Positions 45,575 to 58,137 of a stretch of 64,000 nt of DNA are shown here, in pieces. The stretch is taken from assembly GCA_964526785.1 (NCBI GenBank), contig CAZGMJ010000027.1:1-64000 (forward strand), written 5' to 3'. Origin of the DNA: CAZGMJ01 sp964526785. Lineage in GTDB: Bacteria > Planctomycetota > Phycisphaerae > Sedimentisphaerales > Anaerobacaceae. The notes below the pieces were generated by a model. The model saw nothing but the letters and a program-made list of their open reading frames with translations, was not told where the DNA came from and searched no databases. Every line of letters begins with the position of its first letter. Position 1 is the first letter of the stretch. Position numbers and translations under genes: made by a program.

Positions 45575-47734
45575 ATGAAGTGCAGGATTGTACGAGTTCT
45601 ATGGGCGTTGACTTTTTCTTCGATTCTGACAGCGGCACCGGATCAGGGTCCTCCGATACATCTCGGCCAGGATACGCTCGGCGTATCAGCCAATAATCGG
45701 TTCCTGGTGCATCAGGACGGGACACCTTTCTTCTGGCTGGGCGACACCGCCTGGGAACTGTTTCACCGACTCGACCGCGAGGAGGCGAACCGATATCTGG
45801 AGGACCGCGCCGGCAAAGGCTATACGGTCATCCAGGCGGTGGCCCTGGCTGAGCGTGACGGGCACATCGACCCCAATCCCTATGGACATCTACCGCTGAT
45901 CGATCTCGATCCGGCCCGACCTGCTGTCAGGAACGGTCCAGAGAACGATTACTGGGATCATGTGGATTACGTCGTGGATAAAGCCAATGAACTGGGGCTG
46001 TACATCGGCTTTTTGCCGACGTGGGGACGGTACTGGCACGACAGCGTCCATGAGGGCAAGCCGTTATTTACGCCTGAGAACGCCGAAGCGTACGGCCGCT
46101 GGCTCGGACGGCGATACCGCGATAAAGCTTTGATCTGGATTCTTGGGGGCGATCGCACAATCGAGAACGATCGGCACAAACAAATTATGCGCGCCATGGC
46201 CCAGGGGCTGCGTCACGGGGACGGCGGCAGGCATTTGATCACTTTTCACCCGCGAGGAGGACAGGGTTCGGCCCAGTACTTCCACGACGAGGACTGGCTC
46301 GATTTCAACATGCGTCAGAACGGTCATAACGTCAAGTTCAACGAAGGCTTTCACAATACCCGGAAGGATTATGACCGGACACCGACCAAACCAATCATCG
46401 ATGGCGAGCCGATCTACGAGGATCATCCAGTTTCTTTCAGAGCCGATCGTCTGGGGCACTCCATCGCTTCGGATGTCCGCCGACCTCTGTACTGGAATCT
46501 GTTCTCCGGAGCTTTCGGACACACCTATGGACACCACTCTGTCTGGCAGATGTGGCAGCCCGGCCGTCATCCGGTGAACACTCCGCTGATGCCGTGGTTT
46601 GAGGCGATCGACCAGCCGGGGGCCGGGCAGATGCAGTACGGCCGCTGGCTGATCGAGTCCCGCCCGTTTCTGACCCGTGTGCCGGATGATTCGATTCTGG
46701 CCCCCCATTGCTCGGATTCCGCTGTTCGGAAAACACAAAGGGCGTCTGTGAACACGGAATTGACACACGTAGTCTACACTCGCGACAAGGCCGGTAGGGC
46801 CGTCTTTTACATCGATGGAGTTGCAGTGCAGACAGAGCACATTCGTGGGGAATTGTCCGTTTGGGACGATGACTTCCGCTTGGCATTGGGCAACGAATTG
46901 ACCGGCGACCGGCCCTGGCTTGGGCAGTTGCATCGAGTAGCTCTTTATCCTCGTGCCCTTACTGCCGGCGAGATTGCCCGCTCTGCAGAGACGGGGTATG
47001 GCAAGAGCCCGGCCGGACCTGTTGCACTCTACGCTTTCGATCATGGGACAGGGCGCATCGTGAAGGATATCTCCGGCGCCAACGGTCCGTTGGATCTCCG
47101 GATTGAGGACCCCTCCGCCGTCCAGTGGCTCGACGGGGGCGGTCTGCGGATATTGCGACCTACGCTCATTGCCTCGACCAAAGCGGCCACCAGAATCAGT
47201 GACGCGGTACGCAAGTCCGGGACGATCTCCATCGAGGCTTGGATTACGCCGGCTAATACGACACAGGAAGGCCCCGCCCGCATAGTCACAATCTCCCGCG
47301 ACACGGGCGTGCGAAACGTCACTCTGGGACAGAATGCCCGGGCCTATGAGGTACGGCTGCGTACGACGACGACGAGCGCCAACGGCGAACCGGCACTGTC
47401 CTGGCCGGATGGTGAAACACTGACCGTGCCAACCGCCGTACCGGGGACCGGGCGATACCGTTTTGTTGCCACGCGGGATCGTGAGCGAACGTATGCGATG
47501 ATTTATGCTCCGGTGGGGCGCCGTTTCACGGTACGCATGGACGCTATTGCCGGTCCGCGGGTCAAGGCGTGGTGGTTCAATCCCCGCAACGGTCAAGCCG
47601 GCACAATCGGGGTATTCGAGAGCAAAGGCCTGCAGGAGTTCATTCCGCCGAATCAGGGCGAAATGATCGACTGGATTCTGGTTCTCGACGATGCGGCCAA
47701 AGGCTATCCTGCTCCGGGAACCCGTCAAAGGTAA
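45575..47734 (+). CDS. DUF4038/GH140-type hydrolase with inserted, order-swapped LamG domain
   Basis: A 719-residue exported enzyme. A signal peptide (about 1-20) leads to a DUF4038 barrel (about 32-385: FLVHQDGTPFFWLGDTAWEL, NELGLYIGFLPTWGRYW, ALIWILGGDRTIENDR, GEPIYEDHP and FSGAFGHTYGHHSVWQM). The expected C-terminal domain (about 624-719: GRYRFVATRDRERTYAMIYA, VKAWWFNPRNGQAG, DWILVLDDAAKGYP) is present. Between them, residues about 390-622 form a LamG-like insert whose C-terminal half (LTHVVYTRDKAGRAVFYIDG, RVALYPRALTAGEIA) comes before its N-terminal half (ALYAFDHGTGRIVKDISG, SIEAWITPANTTQEGPARIV). GH140 members act on apiose-containing pectin, so a plant-wall role is inferred. GAGG precedes the ATG. 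Confidence 0.85.
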   Translation: MKCRIVRVLWALTFSSILTAAPDQGPPIHLGQDTLGVSANNRFLVHQDGTPFFWLGDTAWELFHRLDREEANRYLEDRAGKGYTVIQAVALAERDGHIDPNPYGHLPLIDLDPARPAVRNGPENDYWDHVDYVVDKANELGLYIGFLPTWGRYWHDSVHEGKPLFTPENAEAYGRWLGRRYRDKALIWILGGDRTIENDRHKQIMRAMAQGLRHGDGGRHLITFHPRGGQGSAQYFHDEDWLDFNMRQNGHNVKFNEGFHNTRKDYDRTPTKPIIDGEPIYEDHPVSFRADRLGHSIASDVRRPLYWNLFSGAFGHTYGHHSVWQMWQPGRHPVNTPLMPWFEAIDQPGAGQMQYGRWLIESRPFLTRVPDDSILAPHCSDSAVRKTQRASVNTELTHVVYTRDKAGRAVFYIDGVAVQTEHIRGELSVWDDDFRLALGNELTGDRPWLGQLHRVALYPRALTAGEIARSAETGYGKSPAGPVALYAFDHGTGRIVKDISGANGPLDLRIEDPSAVQWLDGGGLRILRPTLIASTKAATRISDAVRKSGTISIEAWITPANTTQEGPARIVTISRDTGVRNVTLGQNARAYEVRLRTTTTSANGEPALSWPDGETLTVPTAVPGTGRYRFVATRDRERTYAMIYAPVGRRFTVRMDAIAGPRVKAWWFNPRNGQAGTIGVFESKGLQEFIPPNQGEMIDWILVLDDAAKGYPAPGTRQR

Positions 47735-47846
47735 GTGGACTCCCCGAAGACCCGATCTGAGCCGAATCTCATCTCAGGCATAGGCGATGACATCAGATCA
47801 GAGGGGCATGCTGTCAGGCCAAATACCTAGGAGGGACTCCGCAAGG

Positions 47847-47875
47847 TTGACATCAATCTGAAAGATTGTTGCTAT
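47847..47875 (+). promoter_or_regulatory. Candidate sigma70-like promoter with overlapping palindromic operator
   Basis: A consensus -35 TTGACA (47847-47852), 17-bp spacer and a weak -10 TGCTAT (47870-47875) lie about 50 bp before the ATG at 47924. The spacer holds a perfect inverted repeat CAATCT-GAA-AGATTG (47854-47868), a typical place for a repressor to bind. This would give the DUF1593 gene and the genes after it their own control within the hydrolase run. Confidence 0.45.
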
Positions 47876-47923
47876 GGGTGAATATCGCACAAACAAATAG
47901 AACAGCTAAACAGGGGACACACC

Positions 47924-50041
47924 ATGATAGGGACAATCGTGCTGCTCGGATCTCTGATTATTCTCAACAGTGCTGTGCTTTCATCCGTAGGGTTGGCCGG
48001 GATGCCGTCGCCGCTCGTGCGGGTGGCTGTTAATGAGGGCGAATCGCCGTGTCGGCTCATTGGCGGTATTCAGCGGCTGGATGATGGGACGCTTTCGTTT
48101 CCGGCCCAACCGACTGCAGGCGAGTGGGGATGGGTCGCCTTGGGCGAGGATGGGCAACCGCTCAGAGAGTTGGAGGGCTTGCGGTCGTTTACAATTTGCG
48201 GTTGGCTGGCGCCGAGTTCACTGAGAACAGGTTCCGGCGGCAATCGCATTGCATTCAACCTCAACTACAATCGATCCGGATTTGATCTGGTGCATCTTGA
48301 CGATGGTCGCTTGCGACTGGCGGTCAACGAATGGCCGGACGGGGTCCGCAACGATTCTGCACATGGCAAGCTCAAGCTGGGCCAGTGGACGTTCTTCGCT
48401 GTAACTTATGACGGAACCGGCGGGAAAGATAACGTAGCCTGGCACTTCGGCGGTCCTGATTCGGCGGCAAAACTCGACAGAAGAACCAGCTATACCGCCG
48501 GACCTACAGGCTCCGACAGCGGCCCGCTTACCGTGGGCAATTACAATCGGACGATTCATAATCACGGCACGGATCGCCAGTTCCGGGGTTACCTGCACGG
48601 AATTCAGATTTTCGGCAGCAAGCGCGGCAAGAACGGCGCCCTCGACATTGAGACGATCAGACGAATTGGGGCCGATGAAGCAACACAACCGAACTTCGCG
48701 ATAAGGCCTGAGAAGGCCCGCAGTACACCGCCGCTTGATTCGAAGCAGCAGACCGATTCGGCCGAACCGGGCGTCACGATTCCCGCGCCGCCAAGCGGCA
48801 CGCGGCCGCGCATCATTGCCACCACAGATGGCGAAATCGACGACCGCTGCTCGATGGTCCGTTTTCTCCTGTACGCCAACGAGTGGGATATCGAAGGGAT
48901 CATCTACTGCAGTTCGAAGTTCCATTGGGTTGGGCACAACTGGGATGGAACTGAGTGGATTCAGAAAGATATCGCCGATTATGGTGCGTTCTATGACAAA
49001 CTCAAGACGCATGCTTCGGACTTCCCTGCGCCCAGAGACCTGCTCGATAAGGTCTTTGTCGGCAACATCCGCGATGTCGGTGCCATGGATCGCGATACGC
49101 CGGGTTCGGATCGGATCGTTGAGGTTCTGCTCGATTCCAGGCCCGGTCCAGTCTACCTGCAGGCCTGGGGAGGAACGAATACGATCGCTCGGGCGCTGTG
49201 GAAGATTCAGCACGAGCACCCCAACCGAATGAAAGAAGTCTCAAGAAAGGCAATTCTGTTCATCATTCTGGACCAGGACAAAACCTTCCGCGAGTACATC
49301 CAGCCAAATTGGCCAAATCTGCTGACCCTGGGCAGTTTCAGTCAGTTTGCAACGATTGCCTATCGGTGGGACCGAAAGATACCGGAAGAACTGCATAAGT
49401 ACTTCGACCGCGCATGGATGGAGAAGAACATCCTGCGCGATCATGGTCCTTTGTGCGCCCGCTACGAGGCCCATCCTCAAAAGGGATTTCGTTCGGAGGG
49501 CGATTCACCGGCCTTCATGCACCAGATCGACGTCGGCCTGCGCAGCCTGGAGCATCCGGGCTACGGCGGTTGGGGCGGCCGGTTCACTCGCGAGAAGCCC
49601 GGCAGCGCTGTGTGGAAGGGAGCTCGGGACGGCGGCGATTTGGGAAAACCTATTTGGCGGTTCGCCGAAGCTTTCCAGAACGACTGGGCGGCTCGAGCCG
49701 ATTGGTGTGTCCGTGACTATGAGCATGCGAATCATCCGCCGCGGGCCCGTGTGAATGGCCCCCTGAACCGAACCGCTTTAGCAAGTGAACGCGTGGAGTT
49801 GAATGCCAGACTTTCAAGCGATCCCGATGGGGATCGCCTGACGTTTGAGTGGTGGCAGTACACGGATGCAGATACATGTGAGATGATAGTGGACATATCA
49901 ACCGCACAGAACGGTGCTATCGCTGAATTCAAGGCGCCGGATGAACCGGGCAAGACGGTTCATATGATTCTGGAGGTCACCGACAGCGGGGATCCGCCCT
50001 TGACCCGCTATCAACGCGTTATCGTTACCATTGAAGATTGA
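47924..50041 (+). CDS. Secreted LamG-DUF1593 protein (nucleoside-hydrolase-like fold)
   Basis: A 705-residue exported protein: signal peptide (about 1-25), a LamG/concanavalin-like domain (about 45-250, FTICGWLAPSSLRTG, WTFFAVTYDGTGGKDNVAW, FRGYLHGIQIFG), a DUF1593 domain (about 290-570, RIIATTDGEIDDRCSMVRFL with a nucleoside-hydrolase-like acidic cluster, VYLQAWGGTNTIARALW) and a C-terminal Ig/cadherin-like module (about 605-705, VELNARLSSDPDGDRLTFEW). DUF1593 proteins are found in polysaccharide-degradation loci and may cleave N- or O-glycosidic bonds, but the reaction is not established. GGGGA lies seven bases before the ATG. The stop is 25 bp from the next gene. Confidence 0.85.
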   Translation: MIGTIVLLGSLIILNSAVLSSVGLAGMPSPLVRVAVNEGESPCRLIGGIQRLDDGTLSFPAQPTAGEWGWVALGEDGQPLRELEGLRSFTICGWLAPSSLRTGSGGNRIAFNLNYNRSGFDLVHLDDGRLRLAVNEWPDGVRNDSAHGKLKLGQWTFFAVTYDGTGGKDNVAWHFGGPDSAAKLDRRTSYTAGPTGSDSGPLTVGNYNRTIHNHGTDRQFRGYLHGIQIFGSKRGKNGALDIETIRRIGADEATQPNFAIRPEKARSTPPLDSKQQTDSAEPGVTIPAPPSGTRPRIIATTDGEIDDRCSMVRFLLYANEWDIEGIIYCSSKFHWVGHNWDGTEWIQKDIADYGAFYDKLKTHASDFPAPRDLLDKVFVGNIRDVGAMDRDTPGSDRIVEVLLDSRPGPVYLQAWGGTNTIARALWKIQHEHPNRMKEVSRKAILFIILDQDKTFREYIQPNWPNLLTLGSFSQFATIAYRWDRKIPEELHKYFDRAWMEKNILRDHGPLCARYEAHPQKGFRSEGDSPAFMHQIDVGLRSLEHPGYGGWGGRFTREKPGSAVWKGARDGGDLGKPIWRFAEAFQNDWAARADWCVRDYEHANHPPRARVNGPLNRTALASERVELNARLSSDPDGDRLTFEWWQYTDADTCEMIVDISTAQNGAIAEFKAPDEPGKTVHMILEVTDSGDPPLTRYQRVIVTIED

Positions 50042-50066
50042 GGTCATATTACGGAAGGGCAAAGGC

Positions 50067-51746
50067 ATGAGACTCTTCATTACGTTGTCCGGTGTGTTGC
50101 TCGCATTTCTCGTCGGTTCAACGGCGCTGGCCTCGTCGCCCGCTGCGGTGCCGACTTTCGAGTGCGTCGGACTCTACTGGAAGCCGGACGCCGTCACGAA
50201 TGGGGAGGCGAACGTCCGCTTCCGGGCACAGGCCGATACGGCCTGGCGCAAAGGGTATCCACTGTGGTATGCCGAGCAGGATAATGAATTCCGCGGGAGC
50301 CTGGTGGGCCTTCGGCCGGGGATAACTTACGAAATCGAATTGACACACTCTTCCGGCGAAGAAGCCTCTCTGACGACGACCACTCGCAGTGAGCAGTTGC
50401 CCATCGGGAAGATAACGCGTCTGCCGGGCGGCGAGTCGGATAAGCCGCTGCGAATCAACGAACCGGGCACAGCCGATGCGTGGCATCTTGTAACACCGGA
50501 GCCGGGGACGAAGACTATAATAGACGTTTTCGATCTGCATGATATGTGCGTCGAAATCGCGGCGGACTACGTGATCGTCCGGGGACTCGAACTGAAGAAT
50601 GCCGGCCGCCATGGCGTGCTAATTCGCGAGGGCGTGCAAAATGTGGTCGTGGAGAATTGCCATATCACGCGATGGGGGCGAATCGGCGGCGCCCGTGTCT
50701 GGGGCGTCTTTCATGGCTCTGACAGTGCGATCTACGCTGAGAAGGGCACCGGTGGCCTGGTGCTGCAGCGCAATCTGATCGAGCATCCCCGCGGCGGCGC
50801 CAATGACTGGGAATCCGGCCATCCCACCGGGCCCCAGGGGATCACACTGCGGAACTCCACCGGCGGCAATATCATCCGTTACAACGAAATCCGCTCGACC
50901 GAAAACCACGGATATAATGACGGAATCGGCGGCAGCAGCAACTTCAGCTTCGAGGGCAGCCCGAATCGCGACTCGGACATCTACGGCAATATCATCGCCA
51001 ACTGCTGGGATGACGCGATCGAGAGCGAAGGAGCGAACATGAACGTCCGCATCTGGGGCAATTACATCGACAAGACCTTCACGTTCGTCGCGACAGCGGG
51101 TACGTCGAAAGGACCGCTATACATCTATCGCAATGTTTTCGGCTCGAGCCGCATTTCGCATCAGGATAGCAGCGGCGGAACGATCGTCAAGACAGCCGGC
51201 CCCGATAGAACTCTTACGACCAACGGCAAGGAGGCTCCCGGCGATTGGGGACGGCGGTACATCTTTCATAACACTACGCTGCAGCCCAACGGCCCCCTGA
51301 ACGTGTTCAGCGGGCACGGCGTCTGTGACGCGGTGACGCGAAACAACATCTTCCGCGTTCGCGGCAACACCTATCCACCCCGTTCCGGCGACGGCCCGCC
51401 GAACAGCTTTCGCAACGACCTGACCGGTGGCTACCTTGGCGGGGGATTCATCCGCTCGATGTTCGTACCCTCAAATCGAATGGAGTGGTTCCTGGCGGCA
51501 ACGGTTCCTGGCATCAAATGGGGCAAAGTCAGCTATTCGCGCAGCGGCAAAGACTTTACAATCACCGATCCGCTCGTCCAGGTAGCCAACCCGGCAATTG
51601 ACAAAGGCGCCCGTCTGGTTGGTTTCAATGACGATTACAAAGGTGCCGCTCCGGATATCGGCGCCTTCGAGAACGGCAATCCGCCCCTGCGGTTCGGGCG
51701 GCAAGCAGCGCCCGAATTCGTCCGGGCCCCTTGGGAAGTCCATTGA
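50067..51746 (+). CDS. Secreted right-handed beta-helix protein (possible polysaccharide lyase or hydrolase)
   Basis: A 559-residue exported protein. The signal peptide is about 1-23 (FITLSGVLLAFLVGSTALA). A fibronectin-III-like N-terminal module (about 28-108, VRFRAQADTAWRKGYPLWYA and LRPGITYEIELTHSS) precedes a parallel beta-helix (about 150-450) with rungs such as YVIVRGLELKNAGRHGVLI, NVVVENCHITRWG and GNIIRYNEIRSTENHGYNDG. The end DPLVQVANPAIDKGA, then PDIGAFENG, is the usual closing block of planctomycete beta-helix proteins. The exact family is not assigned. It starts at the ATG at 50067 with GGAAGGG upstream; the open frame begins earlier, inside the preceding gene. Confidence 0.8.
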   Translation: MRLFITLSGVLLAFLVGSTALASSPAAVPTFECVGLYWKPDAVTNGEANVRFRAQADTAWRKGYPLWYAEQDNEFRGSLVGLRPGITYEIELTHSSGEEASLTTTTRSEQLPIGKITRLPGGESDKPLRINEPGTADAWHLVTPEPGTKTIIDVFDLHDMCVEIAADYVIVRGLELKNAGRHGVLIREGVQNVVVENCHITRWGRIGGARVWGVFHGSDSAIYAEKGTGGLVLQRNLIEHPRGGANDWESGHPTGPQGITLRNSTGGNIIRYNEIRSTENHGYNDGIGGSSNFSFEGSPNRDSDIYGNIIANCWDDAIESEGANMNVRIWGNYIDKTFTFVATAGTSKGPLYIYRNVFGSSRISHQDSSGGTIVKTAGPDRTLTTNGKEAPGDWGRRYIFHNTTLQPNGPLNVFSGHGVCDAVTRNNIFRVRGNTYPPRSGDGPPNSFRNDLTGGYLGGGFIRSMFVPSNRMEWFLAATVPGIKWGKVSYSRSGKDFTITDPLVQVANPAIDKGARLVGFNDDYKGAAPDIGAFENGNPPLRFGRQAAPEFVRAPWEVH

Positions 51747-51790
51747 CGTGATGCCTACAAGAACGAAACGCATATGCGGGAAGAAGAACC

Positions 51791-53521
51791 ATGACAAATA
51801 CAATGCATTGGATCGTTTTTGCTATCCTGGGATTCTGTCAACTCGTCTGCATCGGACCGACCAATGCGACGGAACCCGTGCATCTCGTGCAGTGGCAACC
51901 GCATGACATCTCGCTAATTGCCGATCGCGACCATGCCTGGTGGACCTTCCCGGCATCGGCCCATTTCATACATGAGCAAAGCGACTCAAGAATCCGTATA
52001 GAGGCTTTTTGGGACGGCGGTCGCAACTGGGTGGTACGATTCGCGCCGACGTTGCCGGGCCTGTGGAGATACACGACGAAGTCCGGCGATCCCGGCTTGA
52101 ACGGGCATTCTGGCTCTATCGAGGTGCGCAGGCCCAGCGAGCGGCAGATCGCGGCGAATGCCAACTACCGCGGCCACCTGCAGATCAGTCCAAATGGACG
52201 TTACTTCCAGCACGCTGATGGGAAACCCTTCTTCCTCATGGCTTCAACACTGTGGGCCGGCAATACGGCCAGGTGCGGCCTGGGCTCGAACCAGGACGGT
52301 CCGTTCTTCCGGTACCTCTCCGATCGCAAACAGAAGGGCTTCACAACTATCCTGATGCAGTTGTTTCACGGCTTTGGGGATTACGGCTATGGTCGTCATC
52401 CCGAGGCCCTGGGACATCGAAATGAAGGCGGCAGGCCTTTCCACAATGGCGTCGTGACAGAGTTGAACCCCCAACACTTTCGATATCTGGACCAGCGAAT
52501 GCACGGCATCTGGCAGCGGGGACTGGTCGCGGCAACTCCCACCGCATGGTTTGGCAAGACGGATAAATGCCATTTCACCCTTGAAGACGCCAAACGTATC
52601 AGTTGCTACCTGCGGGTTCGCTACGGAGCCTACAACGGTCTCTGGGCCCTGTGCGGAGAATACCAGTATACGTTTCGCGACTGCGACTGGACGGCTGAGG
52701 ACATTAACGAACTGGGCCGTGCCGTCCAGCAACACAATCCGTATACACATCCGCTTTCCATTCATCCCAGCGGCAGCACCAACTGGCCCGCCCCGCACAA
52801 CGTACAGTCCTCCCGCCCCTTCCATCATGAAAGCTGGCTGGATCATCACTGGCTGCAAACCGGCCAGAGCGTGGACCGGCTCCACAACATCGTCAAGCGA
52901 AGCGCGCAAAACCGGGCTCTCAAACCGACCAAACCGGTCTTCTGCTCAGAGTCGTACTATCAACGCGCCAACGACCCACAGGACGTCTACCACATGCGAT
53001 GGCAGGCCTGGAGCGCGTTTCTCAGCGGCTGCGCCGGTTACGGCTACGGTGCGTTTGGGATGTGGCAATTCTATGATCCGGATGATCCGAAAGGAGAAAC
53101 CGGCAAGAAGATGGGCCGCCCGTGGTGGGAAGTCCTCCAGTTCGACGGCCCGGCCAAGCTGAAGCATGTCGCTGCACTGCTTATGTCAATCGAATGGTGG
53201 AGGCTCGAACCGGCCCGAGAACGCTTGAAGATCAATGGCAAACCGTGCCCCGCTCCGACCAGTGCCGATCTGACTGCGCCACATGCCGCTATCATCCCGG
53301 ACGAACTCTGGATCGTATACGTCCCGCAGGGCAATAGCGAACGCAAGATCAGCCTTCCGTCGGGTGTTACCGGCAGGGCAAAGAGGATGCGCTGGTATGA
53401 TCCGCGTCATGGCGTCTGGTCGAAAGCAGATACAGCAGAACACGGGCGACAAGGCCGACTGCCTTCCCGACCGACACCTTCGGATGAGGACTGGGTCTTC
53501 CTCCTGGAACTCACCAACTGA
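51791..53521 (+). CDS. Secreted DUF5060-DUF4038 glycoside hydrolase-like protein
   Basis: A 576-residue exported protein. Signal peptide about 1-26; DUF5060 beta-sandwich about 28-112 (RIRIEAFWDGGRNWVVRFAP, GLWRYTTKSGDPG); DUF4038-like barrel about 125-455 (YFQHADGKPFFLMASTLWAG, GLWALCGEYQYTFRDCDW with a candidate acid/base Glu, KPVFCSESYYQRANDPQD with a candidate nucleophile Glu); C-terminal beta domain about 490-576 (LWIVYVPQGNSERKISLPSG, RMRWYDPRHGVWS). It shares this architecture with the lipoprotein at 10864-12675, so the locus holds two related enzymes. It is last of the six-gene run, 44 bp after the beta-helix gene. Confidence 0.82.
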   Translation: MTNTMHWIVFAILGFCQLVCIGPTNATEPVHLVQWQPHDISLIADRDHAWWTFPASAHFIHEQSDSRIRIEAFWDGGRNWVVRFAPTLPGLWRYTTKSGDPGLNGHSGSIEVRRPSERQIAANANYRGHLQISPNGRYFQHADGKPFFLMASTLWAGNTARCGLGSNQDGPFFRYLSDRKQKGFTTILMQLFHGFGDYGYGRHPEALGHRNEGGRPFHNGVVTELNPQHFRYLDQRMHGIWQRGLVAATPTAWFGKTDKCHFTLEDAKRISCYLRVRYGAYNGLWALCGEYQYTFRDCDWTAEDINELGRAVQQHNPYTHPLSIHPSGSTNWPAPHNVQSSRPFHHESWLDHHWLQTGQSVDRLHNIVKRSAQNRALKPTKPVFCSESYYQRANDPQDVYHMRWQAWSAFLSGCAGYGYGAFGMWQFYDPDDPKGETGKKMGRPWWEVLQFDGPAKLKHVAALLMSIEWWRLEPARERLKINGKPCPAPTSADLTAPHAAIIPDELWIVYVPQGNSERKISLPSGVTGRAKRMRWYDPRHGVWSKADTAEHGRQGRLPSRPTPSDEDWVFLLELTN

Positions 53522-53791
53522 CGAAGGCTGTGCCGAGGGACGTCACGTCGCTGAAAGCCGATGACGCCGCAAACGCGCAGCCTTTGAATAGCGTCCGGCT
53601 GACAGGTGATCTTGCGCACCAGAAGAGCACCGTCGCTGTGCCGTTCCATGTTGCCCTGAATCGACATGACCTCAAAGTAACATAGACCGCTTTTCCGACT
53701 CGCGGAATCATGGCTAAAATGCTCCTTCTTCCAGGCTGCGACCGCGCAAGAATGAAAGGTATTTCGAGTTCGTACACTTAGTAAGAACCGC

Positions 53792-56913
<3,122 letters not shown>

Positions 56914-56917
<4 letters not shown>

Positions 56918-58137
56918 GAACGATCTCCGGCAGAAACGTCCCTTACTGGAGCACGTTCCGTCGACGTCGGTTCGGATTCCTTCAGACGCAGGGCGGCTCC
57001 TTCCACCACTGTAGAGAGATTCGTCATCACCACCAGGTCGCCCTCATTCAGGCCGTCTCGGATGTACGCATACGTCGGGTCGAGCAGCGCCACATCCACC
57101 TTCCGAATCGCCAGTGTCTGGTCTTGCATCACCCAGACCGTGTCGTTGCTGCGCAGATAATCACGGCTGAGTCTGATGACGTCGGCCAGTTCTTTGCCCT
57201 GCATGCGCACTTCGACAAACAGTCCGACGATCAGCTTCGGCAGATTCCAATTTTCCGGCAATAGCGATAGCGGGTCCTCGACCGTTACCAGGACGCGCAC
57301 CATGCGCGTACGGTCGTTCAGTTCGCCGATGACTTTATGCAGCCGCCCGCTACGGGTGACGCCGTCCGGCCATGCGGTCTCATGCCGTACTCGGACCTCG
57401 GAAGGCATGTCGCCGCTGTTTTCGGGCAGCGGCAGCCACTGAAACTTCGCAAGAGCAACCTCGGTCTCGATCCAATAGGTCGTATGCCCGACCAGCCGGG
57501 CGAGTGGTTCTCCTGCCGTGACCTGTGAGCCGACGTTCACGCTCCGCGTGAGCACCTGGGCATCAAACGGCGCCTTGATAGTGGCTCGCTCCAAATCGAG
57601 ACGGGCCTGTTCAACGGCCGCCTGCTGGAAATCCACTTGTGCCCTGGCCGCCTTGAGTTGCGGCTCTCGCAGCACCAGAGCCTGATGTCTGTCAGTTAGC
57701 TCTCCCTCATACAGATTGTACTCCTGCTCGGCCACATTTTGCCGTCCCATCTCAACGTCGAGGTCCGCCTGCGCTTGCTGCAAATCGCTTTGACGCTGCG
57801 TGAGAACATTTTGATAATCCGCCGGATCTATCTGGACCAGCTTGTGCCCTTCTTTCACGATGCCGCCGGGGGTGAAATTCTCCGCAATCTCTATGATTTC
57901 ACCGCCGACGCGCGGAGCCAGCACAATCTCTCGCGAGGGAATCACACTGCCAACTGCCACAATGGTCGGCCGAAAAGAGCCTGACTCCACATCCGTTACC
58001 TCCACAAGCATCGCCGTCTTCTTTGTCGCACCGCTGCGCGTCGCCGTCGGTTCCGTGGTAAAGATCAAATAGACAATGCCGACCCCGCCGATCAGAACCA
58101 GTCCACTGATCAAAACGCTCTTGGCCCAGACTTTCAT
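56914..58137 (-). CDS. RND efflux periplasmic adaptor (MFP) subunit
   Basis: A 407-residue membrane-fusion protein: an N-terminal membrane anchor (about 8-28, VLISGLVLIGGVGIVYLIF), a biotinyl/lipoyl-like hairpin (about 60-105 and 195-240, VLAPRVGGEIIEIAENFTPG, TIKAPFDAQVLTRSVNVGS), a coiled-coil hairpin (about 105-190) and a beta-barrel/membrane-proximal end. It bridges the RND permease and the TolC-like channel. It overlaps both neighbours by 4 bp (ATGA), so the three genes are translated in a coupled way. Confidence 0.94.

Noticed and set aside
46064..47728. 554-codon minus-strand frame opposite the GH140-type gene
   Set aside because: Antisense shadow; composition is low in recognisable motifs and the sense protein is clear.
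53522..53791. Short minus-strand frames between the last hydrolase and the RND operon
   Set aside because: No start signal or domain; possibly remnant sequence, not supportable as a gene.
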